Shown: positions 12,653 to 25,415 of the stretch, one piece after another
Layout: every line of letters starts with the position of its first letter
Position numbering within the stretch: position 1 is the stretch's first letter
Source of the DNA: Colletotrichum lupini
Lineage: Eukaryota; Ascomycota; Sordariomycetes; Glomerellales; Glomerellaceae
Assembly (NCBI RefSeq): GCF_023278565.1
Contig: NC_064675.1
Coordinates: 3,534,001 to 3,598,000, forward strand
Length of the DNA: 64,000 nt
Direction: 5' to 3'
The notes under the pieces: generated by a model
Databases searched by the model: none
Seen by the model: the letters and a program-made list of their open reading frames with translations, nothing else
What the model was told of the DNA's origin: nothing
Translations under genes and position numbers: made by a program

Positions 12653-13691
12653 ATGCAACCGTACTTGGCTCGTCCCGGTCAGGAAACCGGAGTCTTTTAC
12701 ATACCCATAGCAAACGTTCGTGACACCGACTACACCGCAAATGAGCCGATACCCTGACAGACGAGACAGTTGCCTTTCGACACAAATTGGAGGCAATTCA
12801 AGGATTGGCTCCGCGAAGGTTGTGTGGTCGACCATGTTCAAATCTTTGGACCTAGTACGTCTGGCTGGATTAGGGTGTTGGGCCAACACAATTTCTATGG
12901 TGCCTGTGGTGGGTGTACCCGATCGGCTGGCGACGTCAAGCCATTCGCTAACACACATTCGAGATCGCCTGAAGGAGGGCGTGTTCCACGGCAGGCGGAT
13001 CATGTTTGACGATCGCAACATGTCAAACCCCATCATGATAAAGGATGTTGAGGTCACCGAGAACTCAGCATCTACGCGCACGAGATCGCAAAGGCCTGAA
13101 TACACAGATCCAAACTATCAGCAGACTAGCCCGTATTCGTATGATTCCTATCCTGAAGCATCGTATGTTCAGGTAAGACCATCGGCAAGACAATGTCCCA
13201 TAAAGAGAAGTTTACTGACGTTCCGTACCCTTTAGTGGGATCAGAATAGTTGTGGTTTTCGTCGAGACTACAGCACTCAACAGCCAACCATGTTATATGC
13301 AGACGACGGTTTTAGTCCGGGCACGTACTCTACTTCCTCTGGCCAAACCGACACCACCTTCCAGACCCCAAATACTGCGGGAAGCAATTCCGAAGCACTC
13401 GGTGTAAAGGACTGGAATAGCTACAAGAGCGAATCATGTTCCATCGGCGAAGGAATCACCGGAGGACAACCACAAAAGCCAGTGTCTCGTCCAAAGAAGA
13501 GCGGCGACCCGGCAAAAAAGAAGAGATCGACCGAGAAGTCCAAAGCATCGGCAACGCCCAAGTCGAGTAGTAATCAGCCATCAGGCGATTCGTCATCTTC
13601 TCATCAATCGCAAGCATCAAAGAAACGCCCGTTGATTGCCGACGGTAGCACACGCCGTACTAAACCGGAGTCCAAGGAGAGAAAACAATGA
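12653..13691 (+). CDS. Small RRM-domain RNA-binding protein
   Basis: A four-exon gene reconstructed by hand: 12653-12715, 12770-12908, 12964-13172, 13236-13691, giving 288 residues. Introns are 54, 55 and 63 bp; the first two have branch-like CTGAC and GCTAAC, and all junction phases agree. Joining the first three exons creates an RRM-like fold at about residues 14-90. It has an RNP2-like strand (FYIPIANLPF), a helix (WRQFKDWLRE), an RNP1-like strand (SGWIRVLG) and a last strand with GRRIMFDDRN. The remaining ~190 residues are low-complexity and disordered, Tyr/Ser/Gln-rich and then Lys/Ser-rich with SRPKKSGDPAKKK, a possible nuclear localisation signal. No specific orthologue is recognised. 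The first ATG is provisional and the first donor (GTTCGT) is weak. Confidence 0.72.
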
Positions 13692-16600
13692 AAGGAAGGC
13701 ACTCTGCCAGTGCTTTCAGCCAGCGAACGCTCACCAAACGACTTGTCCCCAGGCGCTTGACGCGTTGTGCCTCTGTTGAGATGGAGTTTTTCTACTTAAC
13801 TCTTGCATTTGCAAGACATTTATTGTGCTAGCTAGGACCCTGATACTTTCTTTCGGATCATGGTATTTAACGAAGCAGGCATTGTGGATTTTGTCGCCAT
13901 CCGCTCATCGCCGGATGGCGCTTGGAGACCATTACCAATAATGTAATTGGAAGGAATCGGACAATTTTGACAATTTGGTCGATTTGACTACTCCAACCCT
14001 CCCGATTGGACCTACAAGGCAAAGACGGGCGACTCGATGCATGTTGATTAAATCTCGTGATGGCCGAAACGAATCTTAAACGAACGAACAGCGTGTACGG
14101 CTCAGACGCAGCCTCGGGCCACATCCAAGGGAGCCAACGCAGTCGTTACATCCTGCATCCTGCGCTAGACATAGCGACTGATGAAGTTTGGGGGCTCTGG
14201 TTGGTGGGATACCGAGATTGGTGACCCGAAGTAGCGAGTGAGAAGCACGCGTCCAGATGCGGAACAGGGCTCACTGCCAACAGTCAAATCTCCCGGATCA
14301 AATACCTCCCACGAGTATCAACTCAGCCGACACTCGTTCAAGATACACGGAAGAGTAAAGATGGGGTGTTATCGGCTTCTAAATTGCTACAAAGCCCGGG
14401 TTGCGGCAGGCAATGCATCCCAAGGCGGCTGAAGTGCGCAATGACATACTCGTACAACCCTCGCCCGTGAACGGACTACAGAACCCCTCGGATTTGAGCC
14501 GACGCCAGTCTAGTGGTAGTAACACGGGGCAGAGGTCTTATGCAGCCATCTGCCTTGTCAAGTCCGCATCTATCGGGTACGTTGTAAAAGTGTGGAGGGC
14601 CGGCTTGGGAGAGGACTAACGTCTTCTAAGCCGTTAGGCTGATGAAAGCTTTTGTCTCACCTGCACGATCTATAACTACTCCTGATTCATCCTGTGAGGC
14701 GATCTCAAAGGGGAGGGCGAAAAAAGAAAGAAAAGAGAGCAAGATCACTGTGGAGGTAAAGCGGCAGGCAGTGAAGGGAGCGAAGTGCTATGCATATGCC
14801 GCCCGACTCTACGTACATACGCCTGTAATATGCGGTCGCAGTCACGGAGCTGTGGACGCTTGAATCCGGTGACAACGTCCGCCTCCCCGACGACAAGTCC
14901 TCGGCCCCTCGGGTAACAAAAGGGATACATTTGGGAAAGCAATAGGAGAATGACGAACTGCCAGAATCTGATTCATCGAGACTTACGATCTGTCACCTCC
15001 TTCTCCTCACCTTGGCACACCAGCGAATGCCATACCGACCAAGGCCGTGCCGCAGCTGCCCACTTTCCACAAGCCCGCATTTGATTCACGGCAGCTCCCG
15101 GAAAGAAGAGGTGGTGGTAGGGGATGCAGAACAGAGCCACCAGTGGCCCAGACAGATGTTCTCCTTGGACCAAGCAAGCAAACATGCACTTGCTTTTCTG
15201 CGCTACGGACCACCTGTTCATCTCGACAATAATGTAAGAAGGGGATCCCAGCACACCGTCTATGGCCTTTTGTTGGCGTATGAAAACCTGGTCCTGGTAA
15301 TGGTGTAGCTGATTCGATGAGATGTGATAAGCCTCGTAGGATCTGGCCTCACTTTCCCTCCACCCCGGTTTCTCTCTTGTCTCTTGGATGGTCTTGGAAA
15401 ACAGCCACGTTGCCAATACCCGCCGCGCGCTTGCGCATGGCTACATGCTGCGTGTTCCTCCATACCGCTACATCGGTACGGATACAAGCCTAGCCGGTGC
15501 TTCTGGCCCGAGGCTAGGCAAGAGAAAGAAAAGCCTAGAGTGACGACATTGACTTCACCACACCAACACATCAAACTTGGGAGAGGGTTCATGCAACTAC
15601 CTATGTATGTCTGCCACCTCGTTGGTCTCGGCTCCGGCCACGAACCCAGCCTGATCCTGGTAATGCTTTAGCAAACATCCAGAGCATATCCACGTTCCAT
15701 TTGGTCCAGGAGACTGGGGAAATCCATGAGCACACATACTGGCAGTGGCCCAGATCCAGGCGCGCGAATCCGGAGAAGCAGGACCATATACGTCAAACGT
15801 ACACTTGGAAACGTGTTCCTCAATTCCAAAGCCCCATTCACTCCCGCCAAATTTCTGTCCGCCTGCTTCCCTCCACCGTTCATCCACCCCGTTTGGAGAC
15901 GAAGTATAGAGTCGATAAGTCCCCGGTCTCATGCCGATGAAATCGATGGCACGGCACGGGTTAGAGGGGGACGGGCGAGCGTTACGCGGTTACTTACCTG
16001 CATATACGCTGGCGTAAAAGCCTACATCTACTGTACGGTAAGACGGATTACATTTCTCCTTCTGCCTGCCTCCTGCTTCCTGTCTATCTAAGGTATCTCA
16101 TGTAAGGGTACCTACTCTGTACGAAAACAGTGGCGTTTATGGTGGCCCGTTCCCAAAAGGAGAGCAATGATTAGCGAAATATTGTTGGGATATCTAGAAA
16201 ACGAAGACGAGGAATTCGACGTGCGAAGGAGTCCGCTGTGGCCAGAGGCCATTCGACATAAGCTAGCCACCAGGAGAGAATTCGGGTTTCGGCCGAAGCA
16301 TGGTGCTTTTAACGAAACGCCACACCTTTCTTGATTCTTGGTTCTGGACCCCTTTTCTGATTCTAGACCGCTCGAGATATGGAGAAGCCGTGAAACGTGA
16401 CGTGATGTCTGTCCCTCCTCACCACCCTCTCTCTCCTCCTGCACGTAAATCACCACCATCGCCACCCTCTTTCTCGAAGGGAAGAAAGGAATACCAGCCA
16501 GCTCGTTGGAGGAGGCCCCAGGCCGGATGAGAATTATCAAATCACCTAGAACCCTTCCACGCCGGATGAGAAAGGACGGCGACCGACAGTAGCATACTTT

Positions 16601-17064
16601 CTTTTCCAAAACCGTGGATATGCGAGATCCGAGTTGACGGGATACGTTTATGATCCCTAGCTCCCCCCCTGCCCTCTCCGGCAAGCGACATCTTCCATCC
16701 AGTATTCCGTAGTTCTGACACATCGCAACGAATAGGAAATCAGTAATCCCTAGGTGATGGGGGGATGGAAACACGAGGATCAGCCCATGGGCTTCGCCAG
16801 CATGTATTCTTGCTCTTTTGTAACAGTTACTTTTGAAAAACCTCTCCTTCTCTATTGCCTCAGGCTTCCTGCAGGAAAGTGTACCCGGCAGCAAGTCGCG
16901 TCTGTCTAATGCCATCTTCCCTCCCCCAATGCTACCACCCTCCAAACGCCGCATTCACCTCCAGTGTTCCTCCTCTTACTACGTATAACTCTGCTACTTC
17001 TCCTCGTCACGGACTCACGGATGGGGTGAACGACGAAAAGTAACCATAAAAACTTGATCACATA
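13692..17064. other. Long intergenic region
   Basis: About 3.4 kb without a supported gene. The longest open frame is 280 codons on the minus strand (16112-16954). It has no recognisable domain and reads like chance translation, rich in Arg, Ser and Gly. No tRNA or rRNA was seen. Confidence 0.5.
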
Positions 17065-20000
17065 TCACCCTCCAAAGTCCATCTTCAACGCGATGCTCGG
17101 CTGACCCGTCGCCCCGCTCGCGGCCTGTTCCGTAGGCCCCTGCTGCCGTCCCCACCGGATGACCTCCTCCAAGAAGGCCTTTTGCCCGTCGCTCATGCTC
17201 GCCACGACGGTGCGGAACGCGTTCTGGTCAATGGCCGCCAGCTCCAGCAGCCGTGCCGACGTGTCCCTGTAGCAGTCTTCGCCCTCCGAGGAGGCACGCG
17301 CGAGGCAGGTCGGCAGGACGAGCGCCATGGCGACGGGGACGCGGTCCCGGGGTACCACGCCGACGTACTGGCTCAGCGAGTGCGCAATCATGGAGCGGGC
17401 GTTCTCCGGGTCCTCTGGCGTCGTGTTGGTCACAAATGCGACGAGGCGCGGGAGGAGGTAGCGCGCAATGGTGTGGTCTGCCGGAGTAGGGTTGCCCTGC
17501 AGAAGCAGCGACCTGATACAGTTGGCAGCGATCTTAGCCGTCTAATGTTTCATCCGAATGTTAGTCACATATCTCGATGCGTTAAAGGGATCTTCAGGTA
17601 GCTACATACCATGCGATCCGTCAGGCAGTCGACCACCTCATCAAGGTATCTTGCCACAAGAGCATCGTTCGCCGCCAGGTGGTTCGTGCCGCCCGTAAAT
17701 AGGATGGTGCTCGCGAGTAGACAATTCTTGACACAGGTGAGGGATGTTGGCACCTCTCGCTTCTGCGCGTTAAGGTAAATCGAAAGGAATCGGCGTAGGC
17801 AACCCTGCAGCTGTACATCCGTGGGTGACGGGCCGCTGCCGTCCTCGCCGCTGCTCGCCCTGCGGGATTTCGTCATACTCGCGACGAAGCGCTTGAGGGT
17901 GGGTAGCGACTGCGGAACGATGACCTCCTGACATCCGGGAGTCGCAAGGATGGTAGCCAGGATGTGAATGATACAGGCGTGAAGGTCGGTCTTGATGATG
18001 GAGGGGAAGACCTCGGCAGCATCAACGAGCGCATTTAGGGATGAGCGGATGAGAAGCACGGCTTCCTCAGTCATCTGGTGACGGCCGGGCTGGTTTGCCT
18101 CTGTGAGGTTGGGGAGCAGGCCAGCTAGGACCAGGACGATGATGCGTGTGAGCTCGAAAAGCTGATCAATGTCGTCTGACAGATCACCGTCATCGCCAGA
18201 GTCCTTCTTGCGTGCCGAGGGGTGGGAAACGCAGAGTGCCCTTGCAATCTCTACAATGACGCCTTGCACGTCGAGTCCTTCTGTCAACACCAGCCTATCA
18301 AGCAAATCCATAGTCTCCGAGAAGATTGCCTCTCTGTAAATCGCATGACCAGATACACTCGGGTGGAGAATCTTCTTGAGGGCCTGCAGAATGGCCAGGT
18401 TCTGCTCTTGGGTGGCCAACGAGTCACTTTGACCAGGGCGCGTAGCTAGAGCCTCGAATGCGATTCCGAACAGGACGAAAAAGAACGCGACCGGCTCGTC
18501 GCGGTAGTTGATGTCAGGTCCCTTGGTGTGACCGTTCGTGCTCAGCCCCTCAGACTCCTTTCCATCGAGAGCATCAAACACAAACTCGCTGTCTTGTTCG
18601 ATCAAGCTCGCAATAGCGTCGACAAGTTTAAGCCAGGACTCTTGATAGAACTTGAGCAGAGTCTCTCTGTTCAGAGCTGCGTAAATAGTATCGAGACTGC
18701 CAGACAATGAAGGGGGTCCAAGTGTCATTGAAATGTCAGGCTCGAAGCGCAACCGGGCAAACTCCCGCAGCGACTCCAGCCACAGCGGCGTCAATGTTCC
18801 AATGTGAGGCTTCAGCACATCGAGCAGGTACTTCTGCTCCGAGCTGGCCACCTGTAGCTCTGCCCAGGCCGAGAAGACGGACATCTTGACCATTACTTGC
18901 GCATTGGAGCTGAGGCCCTTCAGCTCGCCAATGCCAGCATTCTCGTTCTCCTTGGAGAAATTCTCCAGAGCAGAAACCAGAGTCTTGAGGATGCGACCCA
19001 TTCTATCAACATCCGTAACGATGCCCGTGGCGATGAAGCCGGCACAGACGTTGACAGCCTCAGAAGCGAGCTCAGGAGACGAGTCCGCGGCGAAGGCAGG
19101 TGTGAGCGCGGAACTGATTTGGGCCTGGTACTGCTCGAGAAGCATAGCCTCATCAAAGTCAGGGTCAGGCGTCCTTCCAAACATCTTGAGAACTGCTCCG
19201 ATGATCTTGAGACCCCATACGCGTAGCTCCAGGACGCTAGACGTGGACGCAGAGAAGGCCATGCGGACGACATCACCAATCCTATTCTGGAGCGCCACCT
19301 GCGCAGCGGATTCGCCGTTCGTCATCACGTCCTTCGCAATGAGGACAAACATGTCGTTGATGCAGCTGATGGCAAACGTCGTAACTTGCCATCGGAGAGG
19401 CTCGACTTCAGCACCGGCCTTGGTATCTTGATCATCCTTCGCGGTACCTGCAAAGCCAGCCACTTCTTCGTCTTGTAGATCCGGCAATCCGCCCGTCTTC
19501 TTGGGCCCGACGTCGGACTCTTCCTTGGCCTTGGCCCTAGTCATCTTGAGCACTGTCTGGAATCTTTGAAGCCAGAGGCCGGTATCAGTCAGACAAGTCT
19601 GTCGCATCCAATTCCTCAGGATGTTTCTGATACCATCATGTGTTGGCGCGGTATCAAGCACCAGCCACAGGTGATCTTCAAAGCCCTTCTCAGCAGCGTT
19701 GATCACGTCATTGGGGTTTCTCTTCATGATGTTGTATAAGCCATCGACGGCGACGTCGCGCAAGATCGGGTACTCCGATCTGAGATACTTCTGAAGTAAC
19801 TTGACGTAGTCCTCAAAATGCATGTAGCCTGGCGCGTAAAGTGACAGGTGCTCGAAACAGCTCAGCGTGGCACGCTGCACCAGCAAGTCATCCTCCTCTT
19901 GAAGTTGGTTGACCAGGTTAAGGATAAGCTCTCTCGATTTGGTCGAGTCTTGCAGATCTGGACCCAGAACATTGATGAGAGAGTCTACGCATCGTGTGAT

Positions 20001-23000
20001 GGCGGCAGGGGTGGAGAGTTCCATTTCGAGGTTCATCGTAATGGCAGACGAGATTTCCGGGTGGTGCGTATCAGAGACGTAGAGTTGCGCCAGCATTCCG
20101 AGCGTGCTAGGCACATATCCGGCAAAGCTTAGTCCAGCCGCATCTGATGCCAGTGCGAGCGCCTCCAGGGCCCAGAAATGGACGGTGGGATGAGGATCAT
20201 TGCAGAGAGACATGAGAATACCGAGAATAGTCTTCAAGTGGTAGCCCGCCGCCATGCCACCGACCTTGGTTTGAATGGATCCGAGTGCCATGGCGCAGCC
20301 AGCTCGAGCGCTGGGCTCTCGGTTACTGACGATGGTGTCGACAAGGTACTTAATTTCGTGGTTGGTGAAGGCGTTACCGCAGGCATTGCAAAGCCTAGCA
20401 ACCGCAGCATACCCAACGCTCCGGACATATTGGTCCCCATCAATAACGAAATCCCGCAGCATATCCTGTAGGAGCCTCTCCACGGCCAAATTGGTGACAT
20501 TTCCAGGCGAAGATTGAGTCTCCTTCACCGCCACGCGCAACGTCGACAAGATGGCAACTGAGACATTGACATTCATAGCCGCCTTCCTTCCCGGGTCTCT
20601 CAGAAGGGGACCAGCCGACATGAAGGTTCTGACCTGCTCAAGCACACTCTCTTGTACCTTAGGGGGCGTGAGTGGGAACACGAACGCGAACAGCTGGATA
20701 GCCATATTGATGACCTCCGTAGCTGGTGGGTCTGGATTCGTCGCCTCCGAGGCAGTGTCGCCGACGTACAAAAGAGATGCGTCATGTTCTAAAGTGCCGC
20801 AAACTGGCGACAACAATAATCTGTCAATGGCCTCCTCTGGGGTATCCTGTTCCAAGGGCGTTCCCTCTATTGAGTTGTCCTGCTGGCCAGGCAGGCTCTT
20901 GATTTTGAATCCGGAAATGAGACCTGTAATCCCGAACCCAGAGTTGTCGCCGACATCCCAAACAGTCTCGAACGTGGCCGCGGCATTGGCAATTGATGCA
21001 CTGAGGGAGTTGACCGAGTAGTTTTCGGGATCCGCAAACAGCGATATCGCGATTGTGAGGAGGTTGGATTGCAAAAGGGCCTCACTGCCACCAGCCGGGC
21101 TAAGGTTGACCAGCTTGATGTAGCATTGCAGAACCCGACGCTGCACCATCATATCGAGATCGTGAAGCTGCAATGCGGGCGTCAGCCTCTGCGCCACATC
21201 GTCGGTAGTCTTTCTCGCAGGCAGCGTTCGCAAGAATGCGGACGTGTTTTGGAGCATCGTTGCTATGCGTTTGGAGACGTCGACTGTCAACAAGCGGTTG
21301 TTGAATTGCAGAAACGAGAGAATAGACCCCAGAGCACACTCTCTGACGTGGGTTAAGAAAGAAGCTTCTAAGAAACTCCGGTGCGCAGTGTTGTCTTTTG
21401 ACAAAGGCTTCGGAAGCGCATTCTTCCACAGAAGGAGCAACTGAGAAAGGTGAATCTTGACAAAATTCGGTCCGAGCGACATCAAACCACCGATGAGAAT
21501 CCAGGCGACCTGGATTTGAGTACTCGAGACCCTCAACTCAGACTGACCGCTTGACTTGAGCAAGTTGGTAGCCATGGTCAGAACACGGCTGTTGATGTCA
21601 ACGGAACCATGCAGAGGTCGCGCGGGGCTGGCACTTAGTGTTGCCGCCAAACCGTGGGCGAATCCTACGCATCGTCGAGGAGAGTTGCGGCCACTCGTCA
21701 ATAGAGCTAGCTCTCTGCTCAAACTGTTCATGCAAACCGACAAGCAGGGCAGGAGTTGCTGCGGGCAAGCCAGAACAAAAGCCTTCATACACGCCGAAGC
21801 ATGCACCTGGACTGAATAGCTGGGGTGCTGGAGAACCTGTAAGAGGCCATCGCGGCAAGACTCGGCAAAGTTGTTGGCAGCGGATCCCAAGTTATTGATC
21901 AGCGCTGCCACAGCGCCGAGGGCGGCGATGAGAGTATGCTTCGACGGCTCGGGCCGCTCCGTCAGGGCTTGGGGATAGTTCTTCAGAATGTCATTGATAA
22001 TCGACTTTGCCGCCGCAGTCTGCCCAGATTCGCCCAAGATCTTCTTTCCAATGATGTCCTGGAGGATTGTATCAACGATGCGCCTCGAGATGAGAAGACG
22101 GTAGCGGTTATTGTGGATATTAGGCGCTCCCAAAATATCAATCGTCAAGCTTTCGAGGATCCTGAGGTAGTTCGCCTCCACAGTCTTCTCGCCAAGTTTT
22201 CTGAGCACCTTGCCGTAACAGACGCCGATCGCGGCTCTCGCCCTGTTGGACGTCGGCATCTTGGCATACTGCGTGGATAGTATCTTGCCAATCTCCGCCA
22301 GAGACAGCGCAAGATCCTGCGTCCTCTTTCCACCAGGGGCAGGGCTTCCAGGCCGCGACGTCGGCAGGTCGTCCTCGTCTGCAACAATGCTGGCTGCTGT
22401 ACCTGTGCGCTTGAGGGGCTTTTTGGAAAACCTCTTGGACGCCTTTGATGTCATGGGAGCGCCTTCCGCCACTCCAGCCTCTGAGTACCCGCGGACCATG
22501 GCCTCGGCCAGCGCTTCCGCGGCTGCGTGCCTCACTTGCGATGACGATGAATCAACGACCTTCCAGATGGCAGCCTGCAGTTTCTCAAAGTCGCTAGAGT
22601 TCTCAAAGTACGGTGTGTGCCGAACCAGGGCTCTCAGGCAGCGGCACGCCGAAACGATGACGAGTGAGCCCTTGTCGCTAGTGCCGTAGCTGCGCGACTG
22701 CTTGAAGATATCCCTGGCGACGTTCTCATCCACGCTTCCCTCCACCATTTTCACAATCTTGGCCAGGGACACAAAGACCGCAGCACGGAGGCCAGCATTG
22801 CTGGATGACGACTTGAGCAGCTTGATGAGCGTAGCGCAGGCCAACTGGTGAAGGCCTATGGCACTGTCACCGGCGGATACATAGACGTCTCCCAGGCACG
22901 CGACAGCAGCGTGCTTTGTGCGCGGGCCGGCGTCAGCCTTGGACTTGGCGCCTGAGATGATGCCAATTAGATCATTGATAGTCTCAAAGAGGAGCTTCCT

Positions 23001-23399
23001 GTCGCCATGGCCAAAGATGTGGGCGAGGCACTTTCCCAGGTTGTTTCTGACGACTCGGCTCGGCTGCGGCGAGGGAAGGTTGATGATCTGGAAGATCTCC
23101 TTCTTGAGGTAGAACTGCTGGGCGGTGCAGTCGTCGGCGGGGAGGCTGAGGACGTGCTTGGAGAGTGTCGAGACAAAGGTCAGGAGGAAAAGCTCCTGTT
23201 GTTCGGCGGGGAGGGACTGCAGCTTCGAAACGTCGAGCTCGGGGGTCGATGTCGCTGACGAGTCTGCCGCGGTAGCTGTCGTTGCGGCTGGGGGTGGTTG
23301 TGGTTGTGGTGGTCCCGATGCAGCTGTCGATGGCCTGGGCGAGGCAGCTGCTTGCGCGTGGTCCCCGTTGGAGCCATTGGGGGCTCCTGTCGACGACAT
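17065..23399 (-). CDS. laa1: HEATR5/Laa1-like giant HEAT-repeat protein
   Basis: Homologue of yeast Laa1 and animal HEATR5, large alpha-solenoid accessory proteins of the AP-1 clathrin adaptor in trans-Golgi/endosome traffic. Exon 1 is 23399-17610 and exon 2 is 17541-17065. They are joined by a 68-bp intron with donor GTATGT and acceptor TTAG in phase 0, giving 2088 residues, close to the ~2000-2070 of the family. After a ~60-residue Ala/Pro/Thr-rich tail come continuous HEAT-like helices. These include the conserved N-terminal block (QQFYLKKEIFQIINLPSPQP, RNNLGKCLAHIFGHGDR) and the AVACLGDVY region. The start is the first true ATG at 23399; an upstream open stretch to 23450 begins with GTG. 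Function is inferred from the family. Confidence 0.9.
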
Positions 23400-23971
23400 T
23401 GGGGACGACGGGGAGGTTATGTGTGAAGTTACGCCGTCGAGCGCACACACTTGGGGGGGGTTCTGGTGTTTTGTTCAATGGATGCTGTTGTTCCCTTTTC
23501 GTCGGATGTGTTGTCGAAGGGTGGGATGGGTTATTGGGGACAGGTTGAGGGACAGGACAGGCATGCGGTCAGGTACAGGATGGCTCAAGGTGAGCCCCAT
23601 GGAATTAGGGGCGGCTACCCCCCGGCGGGTCTGTCCCAAGCTCTCCATCAGGGGGGAACGAGAGCCATGACATATCACTTTGAGGCGCCAGCTGTGGCTC
23701 AGCCGTACCACCTCAAAGTGTGAATTGTCAAAAGTCAAGGGTTTAACCAATAAGCAGCCACACATCAGACGGACCGGATGGGTCCACTTAATTTTCGAGG
23801 AAGCTCCGAGCTCCCCTCCCGCCCGTCCGTGTGGCAGAAAGTGTGTTCCGGTCAGAAACATGACATGAGCCAGACAAGACATTGAAAGCTCCAGACTTTG
23901 GCCGCGAATCCGTTCTAGAGAACCCATAACCTACCGGCGAGATCGCCACATATACCCTTCCGTTATCAACC
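23400..23971. promoter_or_regulatory. Bidirectional promoter with a dyad element
   Basis: A 572-bp divergent intergenic region between the HEATR5 and TACO1 starts. It contains the 10-bp inverted repeat CACTTTGAGG (23676-23685) and CCTCAAAGTG (23711-23720), separated by 25 bp. A regulatory role is inferred from position only. Confidence 0.45.
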
Positions 23972-25039
23972 ATGCGCCCGTTCGCCTTCGGCCCCGTTCG
24001 GACCATCGCATCGCGCATCGCCATCGCCGTCCCTCAAACCGCCATCCCAAGACCTCGAGCTCAGCCCACCACCACAACGTTCTGCTGCCAATGCCTGCGT
24101 TCGCTCTCGACGACGCCCGCCGCATTGAGCGGGCACAACAAGTGGTCCAAGATCAAGCACAAGAAGGGCGCCGCCGACGCGCAAAAGAACAACATGCGCA
24201 GCCAGCACTCCAAGACGATTGCCCTGTACTCTAGGCGTGCGTCCCACGTTGCACCACCGGCCCTTGCATCGCAAAAGCTTACGATTGCCACGTAGTACAC
24301 GGAACCGACAACAACCCTCAACTCGTCACAGCAGTCGCAAATGCGAAGAAAGGTACCCCCTTCACAAAAACGAACCCGCATTCGTCCACAGAGCACACAA
24401 ATTAGCTAACCCTCTGTCCAAGACGGCGTCCCCAAAGCCGTAATCGACTCCGCCATCGCACGAGGTCAAGGCCGCTCCGCCTCAGGCGCCTCCCTCGAAT
24501 CCCTCACCCTCGAAGCCATCCTCCCGCCCGGCGTCGCCCTCATAATCGAAGTCGAGACCGAGAGCAAGGCCCGCTCCCTCCAAGACCTCAAAGTCCTCGT
24601 CAAGAAGCACAAGGGCACCGCCAACGCCGCCACATTCTTTTTCACCCGCCTAGGCCGCGTCGTCTTTGCCGCAAAGGAAGGTAGTGCTCCCGTGGGTATC
24701 GACGACATCATGGACGACGCCATCGAGTGCGGCGCCGAGGACCTCGAGGCCGACGAGGAGGGCAACCTTGTCGTCTGGACGCAACCCAACATGACCAATG
24801 CCGTCGTCAATGGTGTGGGCCCCAAGTTTGAGCTCGAGCTGCTCAGCTCCGAAATCATCTGGAACGCAAACGAGGACACAAAGGTCAAGATTGACGAAGG
24901 ACTCGAAGCCACGACGCTAAGCGAGCTTTTGGCCGCGCTACAGGAGTTCCCCGAGGTGCAGGCCGTGTACGGCAACCCCACGCGGGGCGACATCCCGGAG
25001 GAGCAGTGGTCCGGCATCGAGGAGAACCTCGACTCGTAG
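23972..25039 (+). CDS. TACO1: YebC/TACO1 family mitochondrial translation factor
   Basis: Predicted mitochondrial translation activator of the YebC/PmpR family (human TACO1, yeast Dpc29), which helps mitoribosomes through difficult nascent peptides. Exons: 23972-24236, 24296-24352, 24423-25039, giving 312 residues. Exon 2 is only 57 nt. The N-terminal ~55 residues are Arg/Thr/Pro-rich without acidic residues and end in RSLSTTPAA, a likely mitochondrial presequence. The family signature GHNKWSKIKHKKG follows at once, then AVANAKKDGVPKAVIDSAIA, which is formed only after splicing exons 2 and 3. The C-terminal domain is acidic and complete. The gene is divergent from the HEATR5 gene and convergent with PET100. 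Confidence 0.92.
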
Positions 25040-25415
25040 ATGTTGGGACTTATAGGCCCGACTCTTCGATATTGATGTACATTTGTCGTAGGATACCATA
25101 TTTTCGTGTACAACATGTAGAAAAAAAAAACATAATACAAGTAGTGATAGAATCCTCAGAGGGGCGTTGTCGGGGGTGCAACCCGAGAATCCGAATCAAC
25201 CCCCAGGAATGATATCCTTTCCGCCCAAAACTCCGCGTTAAATCGCATGACAAATTTCCCAAAGCCCAAGAACGTTCTTCTTTTGACCGCCCAAAACGCC
25301 TATATGATACAGCGCAAAATCTCGATCCGTTCGGACCCCTTCTCAAAGGTTGAGTCCCGGGCGTGAATCGAAATCAAAATGTGCCTCTTTTCCGTCCATG
25401 AGTGACTAAACACCC
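25040..25415. other. 3' region between convergent TACO1 and PET100
   Basis: About 376 bp that probably holds both 3' UTRs and poly(A) sites; an A10 run lies at 25121-25130. No gene seen. Confidence 0.55.

Noticed and set aside
23400..23450. Upstream extension of the HEATR5 protein
   Set aside because: The extension begins with GTG; the first ATG is at 23399.
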